This document shows, in pieces, positions 16,217 through 23,988 of a DNA stretch of 64,000 nucleotides. The notes under the pieces were generated by a model that was not told where the DNA came from, searched no databases, and saw nothing but the letters and a program-made list of their open reading frames with translations. Origin of the DNA: Flavobacterium aquidurense (GTDB lineage Bacteria; Bacteroidota; Bacteroidia; Flavobacteriales; Flavobacteriaceae); NCBI RefSeq assembly GCF_001404985.1, contig NZ_JRLF01000009.1, positions 124,001-188,000 of the forward strand, read 5' to 3'. The translations under genes were made by a program, and so were the position numbers. The stretch's first letter is position 1, and each line of letters starts with the position of its first letter.

Positions 16217-17245
16217 ATGAACTTTAAAATACCAGTACTTCTTGGCGCTTCGTTTCTTTTACTTTTATCCTGCAATAAAAAAGAAGAAACTAAAAACAAT
16301 GTTCATCCTGACAAAACTACAACAGCACAAAATGATGCTGAACAAGCCGAAGAAGCGCCCAGAAAAGAAAGTATAAATCTATTTACCCTTACTTATCGAG
16401 ACAGCACAGATGTGGCTTTTGTATCTTTTTCAGACATTTATCATTTAAATGATACGGCAACAGACACGCTCGCTTTGCCCAATATTGAAAAAATGGAAAA
16501 GAGCGCTTCAAAATATTTCACCTTAGATAAAAAATACAGAAATCATTTTTTATCCCAAACAAATACATCCGAAACTGATTCTCTTTTTGTTTATGATTAT
16601 GCAAAAAACAAACTGGCATCATTTGCAATAAAAAACCTGAAAACTGCCGCATGGATAAATGGTTATTCATCTGAAGAAGATTGGCCGTATCGCCGATACG
16701 ATTATATGATTGGTTTTGAAATCAGCAAACAAAATTTAAACGGATTTGGTGATTATTATTCGAATGTGATCGTTTATGCGGGAAAAGAAAACCCGTTTGC
16801 AAAAGAACCATTAAAACCAATTGTCTGGAAAAAAATTGCGCGTAAAGAATATCCTTCTAAACCCATGAAAGCTGAAGATATCACTGCATTAAAAAACACA
16901 ATTCCCGGCAACACTTATTCGTATACAACAGAAAGCCATCAGTATTTTTTACAAGATTATCTTGACAGCCATAAAATAATTTATACCAGACGCCTTTTAA
17001 TAACTGATTCTAAAACCAAAGAAATCATAATCGATAAGGTTTACACCCAAAGCGAAGGCACCTCTCCTGCCCCACTCAATGGCGAAAATGGAGATAACTC
17101 ATTTGATCAATATACAGGTAAACTATTTAATAATAAGCCTGAGGTTGTGTTTGGTTTTCAATACGAATCTTTTGGATGTCCGGCAATTTCAATAATCGAC
17201 AAGTCAAACGAAGATATTTATATACAATGCGACAATCGCCATTAA
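16217..17245 (+). CDS. Hypothetical lipoprotein
   Basis: A 342-residue predicted lipoprotein: MNFKIPVLLGASFLLLLSC gives a lipobox LLSC, followed by a charged linker NKKEETKN. The ATG at 16217 is preferred over the GTG two codons upstream. The mature part (about 320 residues) is mixed alpha/beta with no known motif; near its end it has FGCPAISIIDKSNEDIYIQC with two cysteines. It is the last gene of the SUKH/membrane run. The function is unknown. Confidence 0.65.
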   Translation: MNFKIPVLLGASFLLLLSCNKKEETKNNVHPDKTTTAQNDAEQAEEAPRKESINLFTLTYRDSTDVAFVSFSDIYHLNDTATDTLALPNIEKMEKSASKYFTLDKKYRNHFLSQTNTSETDSLFVYDYAKNKLASFAIKNLKTAAWINGYSSEEDWPYRRYDYMIGFEISKQNLNGFGDYYSNVIVYAGKENPFAKEPLKPIVWKKIARKEYPSKPMKAEDITALKNTIPGNTYSYTTESHQYFLQDYLDSHKIIYTRRLLITDSKTKEIIIDKVYTQSEGTSPAPLNGENGDNSFDQYTGKLFNNKPEVVFGFQYESFGCPAISIIDKSNEDIYIQCDNRH

Positions 17246-17347
17246 ATTCATATCTAAAAAAATTAGAACAATTAAAATATATCTTAAAATTAAAATGTTT
17301 ATTAGAAAATAAATTCAAGATAAAACTTAAGTCTATTTATTTTTTCC

Positions 17348-17355
17348 TATATTTG
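17348..17355 (+). promoter_or_regulatory. -7 promoter box TATATTTG without a gene
   Basis: A perfect TAnnTTTG match. The next gene on this strand starts 370 bp away and a terminator lies between, so the box either drives a short RNA or is chance in AT-rich DNA. Confidence 0.4.
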
Positions 17356-17475
17356 TAGGAATGATTTTCTTTATCTACAATAAAGAATATACCTTTTAGA
17401 AAATATAAAACAAATTTTATAAAAGGTTTTAAACAGATCCTACTTTAAAATAAAAATACCCAAAAGCTTGACACT

Positions 17476-17507
17476 AAAACCGTAGTACTTGATTGTAATA
17501 CGGTTTT
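17476..17507 (+). terminator. Terminator of the orphan short transcript
   Basis: The stem AAAACCGTA (17476-17484) pairs with TACGGTTTT (17499-17507), and the 3' side is T-rich. It resembles the hairpin at 12080-12103 in stem and loop sequence. Confidence 0.65.
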
Positions 17508-17712
17508 TGATTTTATAAAAGACATTCTTTTGTAAGAAATGTTAATTAAATAATCTTGCTTTAATTATACAATCACAAGAAAGCAGCAATTTTCAAATTG
17601 CATTCTTCATAAGAAAAATTGTATTTTTACTTATCGCAAAACGACACAAAATTGTATCGTACACGAACAACTTGGTTTTTTACCAAAATCTATTTTGTAA
17701 AAGAATTTTAAA

Positions 17713-17720
17713 TACCTTTG
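17713..17720 (+). promoter_or_regulatory. -7 box TACCTTTG placing the start at the ATG (leaderless)
   Basis: The sequence runs TACCTTTG-AACT-ATG, so the ATG of the XRE regulator lies only 5 nt past the box. Transcription would begin at or next to the A of the start codon, giving a leaderless message. The same arrangement, TATTTTTG-AACT-ATG, is found at the omega-amidase gene. Confidence 0.55.
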
Positions 17721-17724
17721 AACT

Positions 17725-18120
17725 ATGAGCATAGCAACAAAACAAAATCATATAGGGCGAAAAATTAGCCGTATTCGTGAACTACGAGATATGAAACAAG
17801 AAGCTTTGGCACAAGCTTTGGGCATGAGTCAACAAACGATATCTGCCATTGAAAACAGCGAAACCATAGATGATGAAAAACTAATTGAAGTAGCAAAAGC
17901 ACTTGGTGTAACAGCAGAAGCAATAAAAAGTTTTTCAGAAGAAAATATGATCACTTATTTTAATACTTTCAACGATAGCCCCGGAAACTTTGGAAAATTC
18001 GAGAGTGGCTCTATTTGTAACTTTAATCCGCTTGATAAAGTGGTTGAACTTTACGAACGTTTAGTACTTGCCGAAAAAGAAAAAGTCGAGTATTTAGAGA
18101 AATTATTGAAGGAAAAGTAA
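17725..18120 (+). CDS. XRE-family transcriptional regulator
   Basis: A 131-residue cytosolic DNA-binding protein. Residues about 12-66 form a classic Cro/CI helix-turn-helix (KISRIRELRDMKQEALAQAL, then GMSQQTISAIENSE with the recognition helix). A middle segment (FNDSPGNFGKFESGSIC) is followed by a C-terminal charged coiled coil (LYERLVLAEKEKVEYLEKL) likely for dimerisation. The gene seems to be transcribed alone and leaderless. No target is evident; the TTGGT-N5-ACCAA dyad upstream may be its own operator. Confidence 0.88.
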   Translation: MSIATKQNHIGRKISRIRELRDMKQEALAQALGMSQQTISAIENSETIDDEKLIEVAKALGVTAEAIKSFSEENMITYFNTFNDSPGNFGKFESGSICNFNPLDKVVELYERLVLAEKEKVEYLEKLLKEK

Positions 18121-18138
18121 ATATTTACATAAAATTAA

Positions 18139-18172
18139 AAAAGCCATTCTAAAAATTTTAGAGTGGCTTTTT
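18139..18172. terminator. Bidirectional terminator between XRE and DUF1508 genes
   Basis: A stem of about 16 bp with one G-T pair (18139-18154 with 18157-18172) is flanked by A-rich and T-rich runs. It can serve both convergent genes. Confidence 0.75.
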
Positions 18173-18196
18173 TGATTTCTTATTAAATTCGTTTAA

Positions 18197-18526
18197 TTAT
18201 TCTTGACTATCAATTATTGAGTCTATAGCATTTTTTTTTACGAATTCAATACCATTCTCTCTAGCCGAAGTACTTTCATACATTTCACTTGACCCAATAA
18301 TTTGACCATTTGAAGCTCTCAAATTAAAATAAGGTTTCCCATTTGAAGATTCTCTTCTATCAAATCTACTATCATCTTGCGAATTAGTTTTAACAGATTC
18401 TATTCCATTTGTACAAGCAGCTTTTGTAGTATAACCTTCACTTGAAAGAATAGTTTGACCATTATTAGCTTTTAAATTAAATTGAAATTCTCCGTTAGTT
18501 CTTCTTGTAATTACAAATTTTCCCAT
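18197..18526 (-). CDS. DUF1508 (YegP-like) tandem-repeat protein
   Basis: A 109-residue protein made of two DUF1508 repeats. Each repeat has F-x-F/Y-NL-K/R-A-x-NGQ-x-I-x-SSE followed by a helix with the GIE-VKKN pattern: residues about 12-47 (FQFNLKANNGQTILSSEGY) and 65-100 (FNLRASNGQIIGSSEMY). The family (YegP of E. coli) is small and cytosolic, and its function is not settled. A TACCTTTG box (18566-18573) lies 40 bp upstream. Confidence 0.88.
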   Translation of the reverse strand: MGKFVITRRTNGEFQFNLKANNGQTILSSEGYTTKAACTNGIESVKTNSQDDSRFDRRESSNGKPYFNLRASNGQIIGSSEMYESTSARENGIEFVKKNAIDSIIDSQE

Positions 18527-18565
18527 TTTATATAAGTAATATTATATTCAGTAAAGTTTTAGTTT

Positions 18566-18573
18566 CAAAGGTA
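18566..18573 (-). promoter_or_regulatory. -7 promoter box TACCTTTG for the DUF1508 gene
   Basis: A perfect consensus match on the minus strand, in the 48-bp gap upstream of the DUF1508 gene. It has the same eight bases as the XRE gene box. Confidence 0.5.
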
Positions 18574-18574
18574 A

Positions 18575-19321
18575 TTATTCTACAGCTTTATATTTCCAAA
18601 AATCATCATAATGCTTTAAATCATCTATAACTTTATCTTCTTCTTTTATTAATGCCTCGGTTGTTTTAATTCCAGCTCTTTCCAAAGCTACAGATATCCT
18701 TTCTGTCAAATCTATAATATCATAACCTGTTTGTTTATGATAATCCTTTTGTAAAAAAGTCAGATTATTTGTGTAAGTATTATCACGGCCAACTAAAATT
18801 ATATCCTCTTGAATATTTGCTAAAATTATTTCCCAGTTAATTTCATCTCCAAGAGAAAATTTATTAGAAGTAGGAGGATTTCCAATATTTTTTCTTTTTA
18901 CTGCCTTACTCACAATATCATCTGTTGTATAGAGGACTTTATCTTTTTTTAATGATTCGTTTACAAATTCTTTGAAATAATTCGCAATTGGATCTTTTGT
19001 TGAATCTTTTAGAATTTCTGCGATACTTGAACTAACTATCTTTTGTTGTGCAACATAAAGCTTTTGTATTTTAATTAATTCATTAAACTCTTCCAAATTC
19101 TGAAGATATGAGCTAGAGAAATTTTCCAGTTTCGATTCTATTTGAAATCTTTGCTGTACACTTTTAATAACACCTTCTCTACTTCTTTCAAACTCTTGAA
19201 TTATTTGATCAGTTAAGATAAAATGATCTATATTTTCAATTATAGTACTAAAAATATGCATTGAAGTACCATTAGAACGATAGAAATCTAAAAATATGTT
19301 AGTATCAATAAGTATCTTCAT
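18575..19321 (-). CDS. PIN-domain protein (DUF4935-like)
   Basis: A 248-residue protein with a PIN-type nuclease N-terminus: MKILIDTNIFLDFYR carries the first conserved Asp, with QIIQEFERSR supplying the expected Glu, then a long helical insert. SLGDEINWEIILANIQED near residue 160-177 and LVGRDNTYTNN around 178-188 supply further acidic residues. PIN domains are usually metal-dependent RNases. It is not paired with an obvious antitoxin; the neighbouring DUF1508 gene is an unlikely one. It may belong to stress or defence functions, but this is inferred. Confidence 0.75.
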   Translation of the reverse strand: MKILIDTNIFLDFYRSNGTSMHIFSTIIENIDHFILTDQIIQEFERSREGVIKSVQQRFQIESKLENFSSSYLQNLEEFNELIKIQKLYVAQQKIVSSSIAEILKDSTKDPIANYFKEFVNESLKKDKVLYTTDDIVSKAVKRKNIGNPPTSNKFSLGDEINWEIILANIQEDIILVGRDNTYTNNLTFLQKDYHKQTGYDIIDLTERISVALERAGIKTTEALIKEEDKVIDDLKHYDDFWKYKAVE

Positions 19322-19353
19322 GTTTTTTATATTATTTTACAATAAATTAGATT

Positions 19354-19361
19354 CAAAAATA
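19354..19361 (-). promoter_or_regulatory. -7 promoter box TATTTTTG for the PIN gene
   Basis: A consensus TAnnTTTG match on the minus strand, 32 bp upstream of the PIN gene start. The context is very AT-rich, so chance is possible. Confidence 0.4.
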
Positions 19362-19509
19362 AAGAAAAATTCTTACAAAATAAATTAAATTATATTTTTT
19401 ATATTAAATTAAAAACTAACAATATTGTTTTCAAGATAGTGTATGTTTGCAACTTCAGATTCAAAAAAAACAATTCTCCACACCCAAATCAAATACGTCT
19501 CATAAAAAA

Positions 19510-20721
19510 TTAACGCCCCAAAACCGGAGGCTTTTTAGACCTGACATAAGTCAAATCTGGTTCATTATCCCACGAAATCACAAGACGATCTTTTGTTGCT
19601 TTTTTAATTATTCCTAAATATATTTTATTAGGAGAATGAACAAGAATTGTGTCATTGTTATAATTACAATCATAAACTTCGCCATTCCTGTCGTTTATAA
19701 AATAATTAGAATTGATTTCTATTTTATTAAAATCGACTTTTTTATCAGATTCCCATTTACCGTAAGAATCAGCAATATTTAAAGGTTCTTTTTTCTTTCC
19801 AAAAGTTAAATTAAACATTTCTCTTCTGGAAAATTCGTTTAATTTTTTGTTTTCTGTTTTACTGAAAAATGCTTTTTTATCATAGCTTTTTAGTAATTTA
19901 TTATTATCAACTAAAATTGAAATTTTAAAATCTTTAGGAAAGCCAATTGATATATCGTTACCATGCAAAGGCAATACTACATATTGTTCATCTCCTTTAT
20001 CTAGTATAATCGAGCGTATGATACTATATTTTTGTCGTAACAGCCATTCATCATTTACTTCCTTTACAATTTGTAGCGAATCTGATGGTTTAAAAACTGA
20101 TCGATGTTCTTTTTCATCCTGATTAATAAATCTTTTGTAATTATCTATAAGAATTTTAATCTGCTGGTTTTTATACGTAGCAATTTCATTTTCAGAAAAT
20201 TTAAAATTTATTAAAAGCGTTATTTTTTTATCGGTTTCGTTATTCAGATGCAAATATGAAAAACCATCCTCAAACGTTTCAGGTTCCTGTGGCTTTGAAG
20301 TTGCAACAAAAGAAAAACAAGAAAGAAGAAAAATCAATTTCAGAAAAACGGGCTGAACTTTATATAGGACAGATTGTTGCTTTAATAACCAAAACGAAAC
20401 CAGAATACTTACCAAGGCCATATTATCTGAAAAATCTACAACACGATAAAGACCAAAGAAATTTACAAAAGCTTCTGAAAAAGGGCTTTTCCAAAATACA
20501 AAAAATAAAGCTACTGCGATATGAATTTCTTTGCTTCTTTTTGGAAAAAGTACTGTCCAAAAAAACGGAAAAGCAAGAAGTCCTGAAAAATCAGATAATT
20601 TTCCGGTGAGGTTATTATGAAAGACGGTTTTTAATATCAGGTCATTTAAAAAAAGAATAAATAACGAAACAAGAAAAACAGGATGCGCTAATCGATTTAA
20701 CTTTTTTATCATATTGGACAT
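19510..20721 (-). CDS. Hypothetical membrane protein with soluble C-terminal domain
   Basis: A 403-residue protein. Residues about 12-145 contain four to five hydrophobic segments (PVFLVSLFILFLNDLILK, FPFFWTVLF, HIAVALFFVFW, a further segment LVSILVSFWLL and LIFLLSCFSFVA). Residues about 150-403 are soluble, charged and beta-rich, for example VVLPLHGNDISIGFP. The early segment NLTGKLSDFSGLLAFP recurs in a class of bacterial membrane proteins of unknown function, I believe. It has no obvious operon partner. Confidence 0.7.
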   Translation of the reverse strand: MSNMIKKLNRLAHPVFLVSLFILFLNDLILKTVFHNNLTGKLSDFSGLLAFPFFWTVLFPKRSKEIHIAVALFFVFWKSPFSEAFVNFFGLYRVVDFSDNMALVSILVSFWLLKQQSVLYKVQPVFLKLIFLLSCFSFVATSKPQEPETFEDGFSYLHLNNETDKKITLLINFKFSENEIATYKNQQIKILIDNYKRFINQDEKEHRSVFKPSDSLQIVKEVNDEWLLRQKYSIIRSIILDKGDEQYVVLPLHGNDISIGFPKDFKISILVDNNKLLKSYDKKAFFSKTENKKLNEFSRREMFNLTFGKKKEPLNIADSYGKWESDKKVDFNKIEINSNYFINDRNGEVYDCNYNNDTILVHSPNKIYLGIIKKATKDRLVISWDNEPDLTYVRSKKPPVLGR

Positions 20722-20864
20722 TATTGATTAATGGATATCTAAAAACCAGCATAGTAAAAAAATCAAATATCACGCCAACTACATTATATTAAAGTTTAAT
20801 TCTATTTACATCAACCAAAAACTTAGTTTCTTAGCAACTTAGAACCTTAGCGACTTTTAAAAAC

Positions 20865-21821
20865 CTAGTTCAATAAATATCCAAACCTAATTGATCCATA
20901 AAAATAACCGGAATTTGTATTCGTCTCGGGATCTCTTAATTCTCTGCCTCGATAGATAAATGAATAAGACATATTGAAATTATTGTGTCTGTACTTTAAA
21001 CCAAACTCGGCATTAAAACGAAGCGGTTCCAGATCAAAAGTTACCGGACTTGTATTGCTAAACATACTTCCCTGAATCGTTGCGTCGTAAAATTGGTAAT
21101 TGACACTTGGCATTGCATAAAAGTAAAACTCCCTGATATTGTATTGTGGCTGCAAACTTATCGAAGCATCGTGCAAATTAGAATCATAAATAGGGAGTAA
21201 TTTCTTAAAACCTATTCTGGTTAGAAATCCGGTAGAAATCCCGTCAAAAATAGTTCCCAGATTGGCTTCTGACTGAAAATGCAGGTCTATAAAATCATTA
21301 TGTTTTGATGGAAACATTTTCTTCGAATACATTACACGCGCCTGAATGGCAAAAGCATTATGCAACTGATTTTCCCACCCAAAAACTTCTTTATAACCTA
21401 TAATATGATGAAAACTTTCCTGAGTTTCTCTGCCCAAAGCATTCGGTCCCATGAAACCTAACTGAAAATTTGTTTTTAAGACAGATTCACTTTGGTAGAA
21501 AAAACTTCTTCCTGCTTGGGCAAAAAGATATCCTGTAAACGGACGATCATTTATATCGACAGCTGTTTCATTAATAAACCTTGGATTATAAATGTATTGC
21601 CCAATGCGGAATTCGGTTATTTTCTTGTTGATTTTTTCGTTGTTATTCTTCGATAAAAAACGGTAGAAAAGTTCTAAACCGTTTGTATAATACATATCAT
21701 TTTTTGACGATGTATATAGATCATTATCAGAAATAAACCCAATTTCCGAGGTTTTTGCCTGTCCAAAAGCCAAAGCTGATCCCAATAGAAAAAGCGCAAT
21801 AAAAGATTTTTTATTTCGCAT
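20865..21821 (-). CDS. LpxR-family outer-membrane lipid A deacylase-like protein
   Basis: A 318-residue outer-membrane beta-barrel protein with a cleavable signal peptide (SALAFGQA). The LpxR/DUF2219 signature regions are present: ISDNDLY near the mature N-terminus with YYTNGLELFYR, FRIGQYIYNPRF, and DRPFTGYLFAQAG. LpxR removes the 3'-acyloxyacyl chain of lipid A in Salmonella; whether this homologue keeps that activity is unproved. Its start overlaps mtgA by 11 bp, so it is last in a FAD-oxidoreductase/mtgA/lpxR-like operon on the minus strand. Confidence 0.82.
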   Translation of the reverse strand: MRNKKSFIALFLLGSALAFGQAKTSEIGFISDNDLYTSSKNDMYYTNGLELFYRFLSKNNNEKINKKITEFRIGQYIYNPRFINETAVDINDRPFTGYLFAQAGRSFFYQSESVLKTNFQLGFMGPNALGRETQESFHHIIGYKEVFGWENQLHNAFAIQARVMYSKKMFPSKHNDFIDLHFQSEANLGTIFDGISTGFLTRIGFKKLLPIYDSNLHDASISLQPQYNIREFYFYAMPSVNYQFYDATIQGSMFSNTSPVTFDLEPLRFNAEFGLKYRHNNFNMSYSFIYRGRELRDPETNTNSGYFYGSIRFGYLLN

Positions 21822-22584
21822 TATAATTTATTTTTCCAACAGAACGCATTTCACGAACAATTCGTTGTTTTCTTCTGTTAATATAACTTGAAGAGCCTGT
21901 TGCTTTAAACTTTCTTGGGTTAGGTAATATGGCTGCAATTCCGGCTGCCTGCATGGCTGTTAAACTCGATGCATCGCGACGGTACCAATGTTCTGTTGCG
22001 GCATAAGCGCCGTAAACCCCATCTCCCATTTCGATACTATTTAAATAAACTTCCATAATACGTTCCTTACCCCAAATAAGCTCTATTAAAACCGTAAAAT
22101 ATGCTTCTAAACCTTTACGGAAATAGCTTTTTCCCTGCCATAAAAAGACATTTTTGGCAGTTTGTTGCGAGATTGTACTTCCACCACGAATTCGGCGTCC
22201 GCGTTCGTTGCTTTTATAGGCTTTTTGAAGTGCTTTAAAATCGAAACCATTATGTTTTAGAAAAGTTCCGTCTTCACTGGCGATTACCGCTTTTTGTAAA
22301 TTCATCGAAATTTTCTCAATTGGCTCCCAATCGTGATCAAAATAAACTTCTTTACCATCTAATTTATTTTCTATGGCCCGAATGAGCATTAAAGGTGTAA
22401 AAGGCACCGGAATATATTTAAAGAATACAACTGATGCAATCGAGACTCCGAAGAACCATAAGCATAATTTTATAAAAAACCATTTTACTTTTTCGCCAAA
22501 AGAGCGATTGCCTTTTTTGGGTGCTGTTTTTGGTTTTGGTTTGTTTGCGGTTGTTTTTGGTGCCGGTTTTTTGGTTACTGCCAT
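21811..22584 (-). CDS. mtgA: Monofunctional biosynthetic peptidoglycan transglycosylase
   Basis: A GT51 glycosyltransferase that polymerises lipid II into glycan strands at the outer face of the inner membrane. The 257-residue protein (start MAVTKKPAPK chosen; upstream residues overlap another frame) has a Lys/Pro-rich tail, one membrane helix at about 38-58, then the motif ASEDGTFLKHNGFD with the catalytic Glu, GGSTISQQTAKN, the KGLEAYFTVLIELIWGKERIMEVYLN segment and the GVYGAYAATEHWY motif. There is no transpeptidase domain. It overlaps the oxidoreductase stop by 1 bp and the LpxR-like start by 11 bp. Confidence 0.93.
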   Translation of the reverse strand: MAVTKKPAPKTTANKPKPKTAPKKGNRSFGEKVKWFFIKLCLWFFGVSIASVVFFKYIPVPFTPLMLIRAIENKLDGKEVYFDHDWEPIEKISMNLQKAVIASEDGTFLKHNGFDFKALQKAYKSNERGRRIRGGSTISQQTAKNVFLWQGKSYFRKGLEAYFTVLIELIWGKERIMEVYLNSIEMGDGVYGAYAATEHWYRRDASSLTAMQAAGIAAILPNPRKFKATGSSSYINRRKQRIVREMRSVGKINYNAK

Positions 22585-23696
22585 TATATTAAATCTGCTA
22601 ATTCTGTTCCTATTAAACTCCCAATTGCTACTCCCATTCCGCCCAAACGCACTCCACAAAACACGTTTTCAGACAGTTGTGCAACAACAGGACTTTTACT
22701 ATTTCCTATTCCCATAATACCACTCCATCGATGCGCTATCTGGAATTCCTGATTTGGTAAAATTACATTTTTAAGTAAATCCTCCAATTTATTTTGTACA
22801 ATTTTCGTCTGTCCAAATTCAGTTGTCGTTTCGGCTTCAAAATCTAAATTTCTTCCTCCGCCCAGTAAAATTCTGTCACCTATATTTCTAAAATAATAAT
22901 ATCCGCGATCCAGATGAAAGGTGCCTCTAATATCTAAATTTTTAATAGGTTCTGTAATTAAAACCTGCGCTCTTGCGGGCTGGACTGCTCCTTTTGTTAT
23001 TGCATTTGCAAAACCATTTGTGGCAAAAAGTATTTTATTAGATTTAAAACTAAAATCGTTCAACACTATTTCGACCTGATTTCCTAAGTCAGCATATGAA
23101 GTTACAGTTTGCTGGTTCAGGATTAAAATATTTTCAGACACGGCTTGTCGCATTAATTCCTGCATCATGTTTCCGGTATCGATCTGAGCTTCAAACGGAT
23201 TAAAAATTAGATATTCCTGAATATTATCGAATCCAAATCGATCCACTTCTTTAGAAAAAACGTCGGCTTTAAAAAGTGGTTTCAAAACTTCATTGACAAA
23301 AGGCAATCTCGAAATACAATCATTAAATCCGGTTTCATCTTCTTTCAGGAATAATTCGTAACCGCCATGAGGTTTAAAATCTATTGCAGCATCTCCTAAT
23401 CTTTTACGGAGTAATTGTAAACCCTTCCAACGTTTATCAATAAGAGTAACCACATCTTCTTCTGAATGTGTTTTGAGATCTTCCAGAATTTCAGAAAGAC
23501 TTCCAAAACAAGCAAAACCAGCATTCTTTGTACTCGCGCCTTGAGGCAGCATTCCTTTTTCTAACACCAGGATTTTAGCCACAGGAAATCTTTCGCGTAA
23601 GCGCAATGCCGCATGCAAACCTACAATACCGCTGCCTACAATAGTATAATCAACATTTGTAAACCAATTTTTAAGTTCCCAATAACTTAATTCCAT
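22584..23696 (-). CDS. FAD-dependent oxidoreductase (DAO family)
   Basis: A 370-residue enzyme with the Rossmann FAD motif VGSGIVGLHAALRLRERFP at about 20-38, the second motif LVLEKGMLPQGASTKNAG, and the C-terminal signature GGMGVAIG. It matches the D-amino-acid-oxidase/glycine-oxidase/sarcosine-oxidase fold (DadA-like). The substrate cannot be read from sequence; an amino acid or amine is likely. It overlaps mtgA by 1 bp, so the three genes form one operon. Confidence 0.85.
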   Translation of the reverse strand: MELSYWELKNWFTNVDYTIVGSGIVGLHAALRLRERFPVAKILVLEKGMLPQGASTKNAGFACFGSLSEILEDLKTHSEEDVVTLIDKRWKGLQLLRKRLGDAAIDFKPHGGYELFLKEDETGFNDCISRLPFVNEVLKPLFKADVFSKEVDRFGFDNIQEYLIFNPFEAQIDTGNMMQELMRQAVSENILILNQQTVTSYADLGNQVEIVLNDFSFKSNKILFATNGFANAITKGAVQPARAQVLITEPIKNLDIRGTFHLDRGYYYFRNIGDRILLGGGRNLDFEAETTTEFGQTKIVQNKLEDLLKNVILPNQEFQIAHRWSGIMGIGNSKSPVVAQLSENVFCGVRLGGMGVAIGSLIGTELADLI

Positions 23697-23732
23697 TTGT
23701 CAATTTTTTATAAAAATACTGATTTTTGTTTT

Positions 23733-23908
23733 ACCATATAAGTGATATAAGTTCAATGGAGTATTTATTTTTTAGTCACAGATTAAAAATAATTTTAAAA
23801 GCTTTTTAATTTTCTGTCATTTAGAAAATAATCATTTTAATCTGCGCAATCTGTGACAAACTTTTATCATTTCGCTGAGATTAAATGTATTTATATCACT
23901 TATATGGT
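23733..23908. repeat. Nested inverted-repeat element with 17-bp perfect outer arms
   Basis: The outer arms ACCATATAAGTGATATA (23733-23749) and its exact complement (23892-23908) enclose an inner dyad of the GCCACAGATT family (about 23774-23858, AGTCACAGATTA...AATCTGTGAC). The element fills the gap between the oxidoreductase and the S9 peptidase genes. I see no gene here. Confidence 0.65.
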
Positions 23909-23988
23909 TTAAACAGTTTAATACTTTTTAACATTTACTTGCTAAATTATATTCGTATTTTTAGCCCCACGAATATTAGAATTATATT

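Larger units (their letters stand above)
17246..17724 (+). ncRNA. Candidate small RNA between 17360 and 17508
   Basis: This 479-bp gap has no credible gene. It contains a perfect -7 box TATATTTG (17348-17355) and a terminator (17476-17507) on the same strand, so a transcript of about 150 nt is possible. Only a 12-codon frame begins near its 5' end. The remainder to 17724 is AT-rich and holds the XRE gene promoter and a TTGGT-N5-ACCAA dyad at 17672-17686 that could be an operator. The RNA call is an inference from two signals. Confidence 0.35.

Noticed and set aside
17176..17358. 60-residue frame across the lipoprotein 3' end
   Set aside because: It overlaps the lipoprotein in another frame and continues into AT-rich non-coding DNA.
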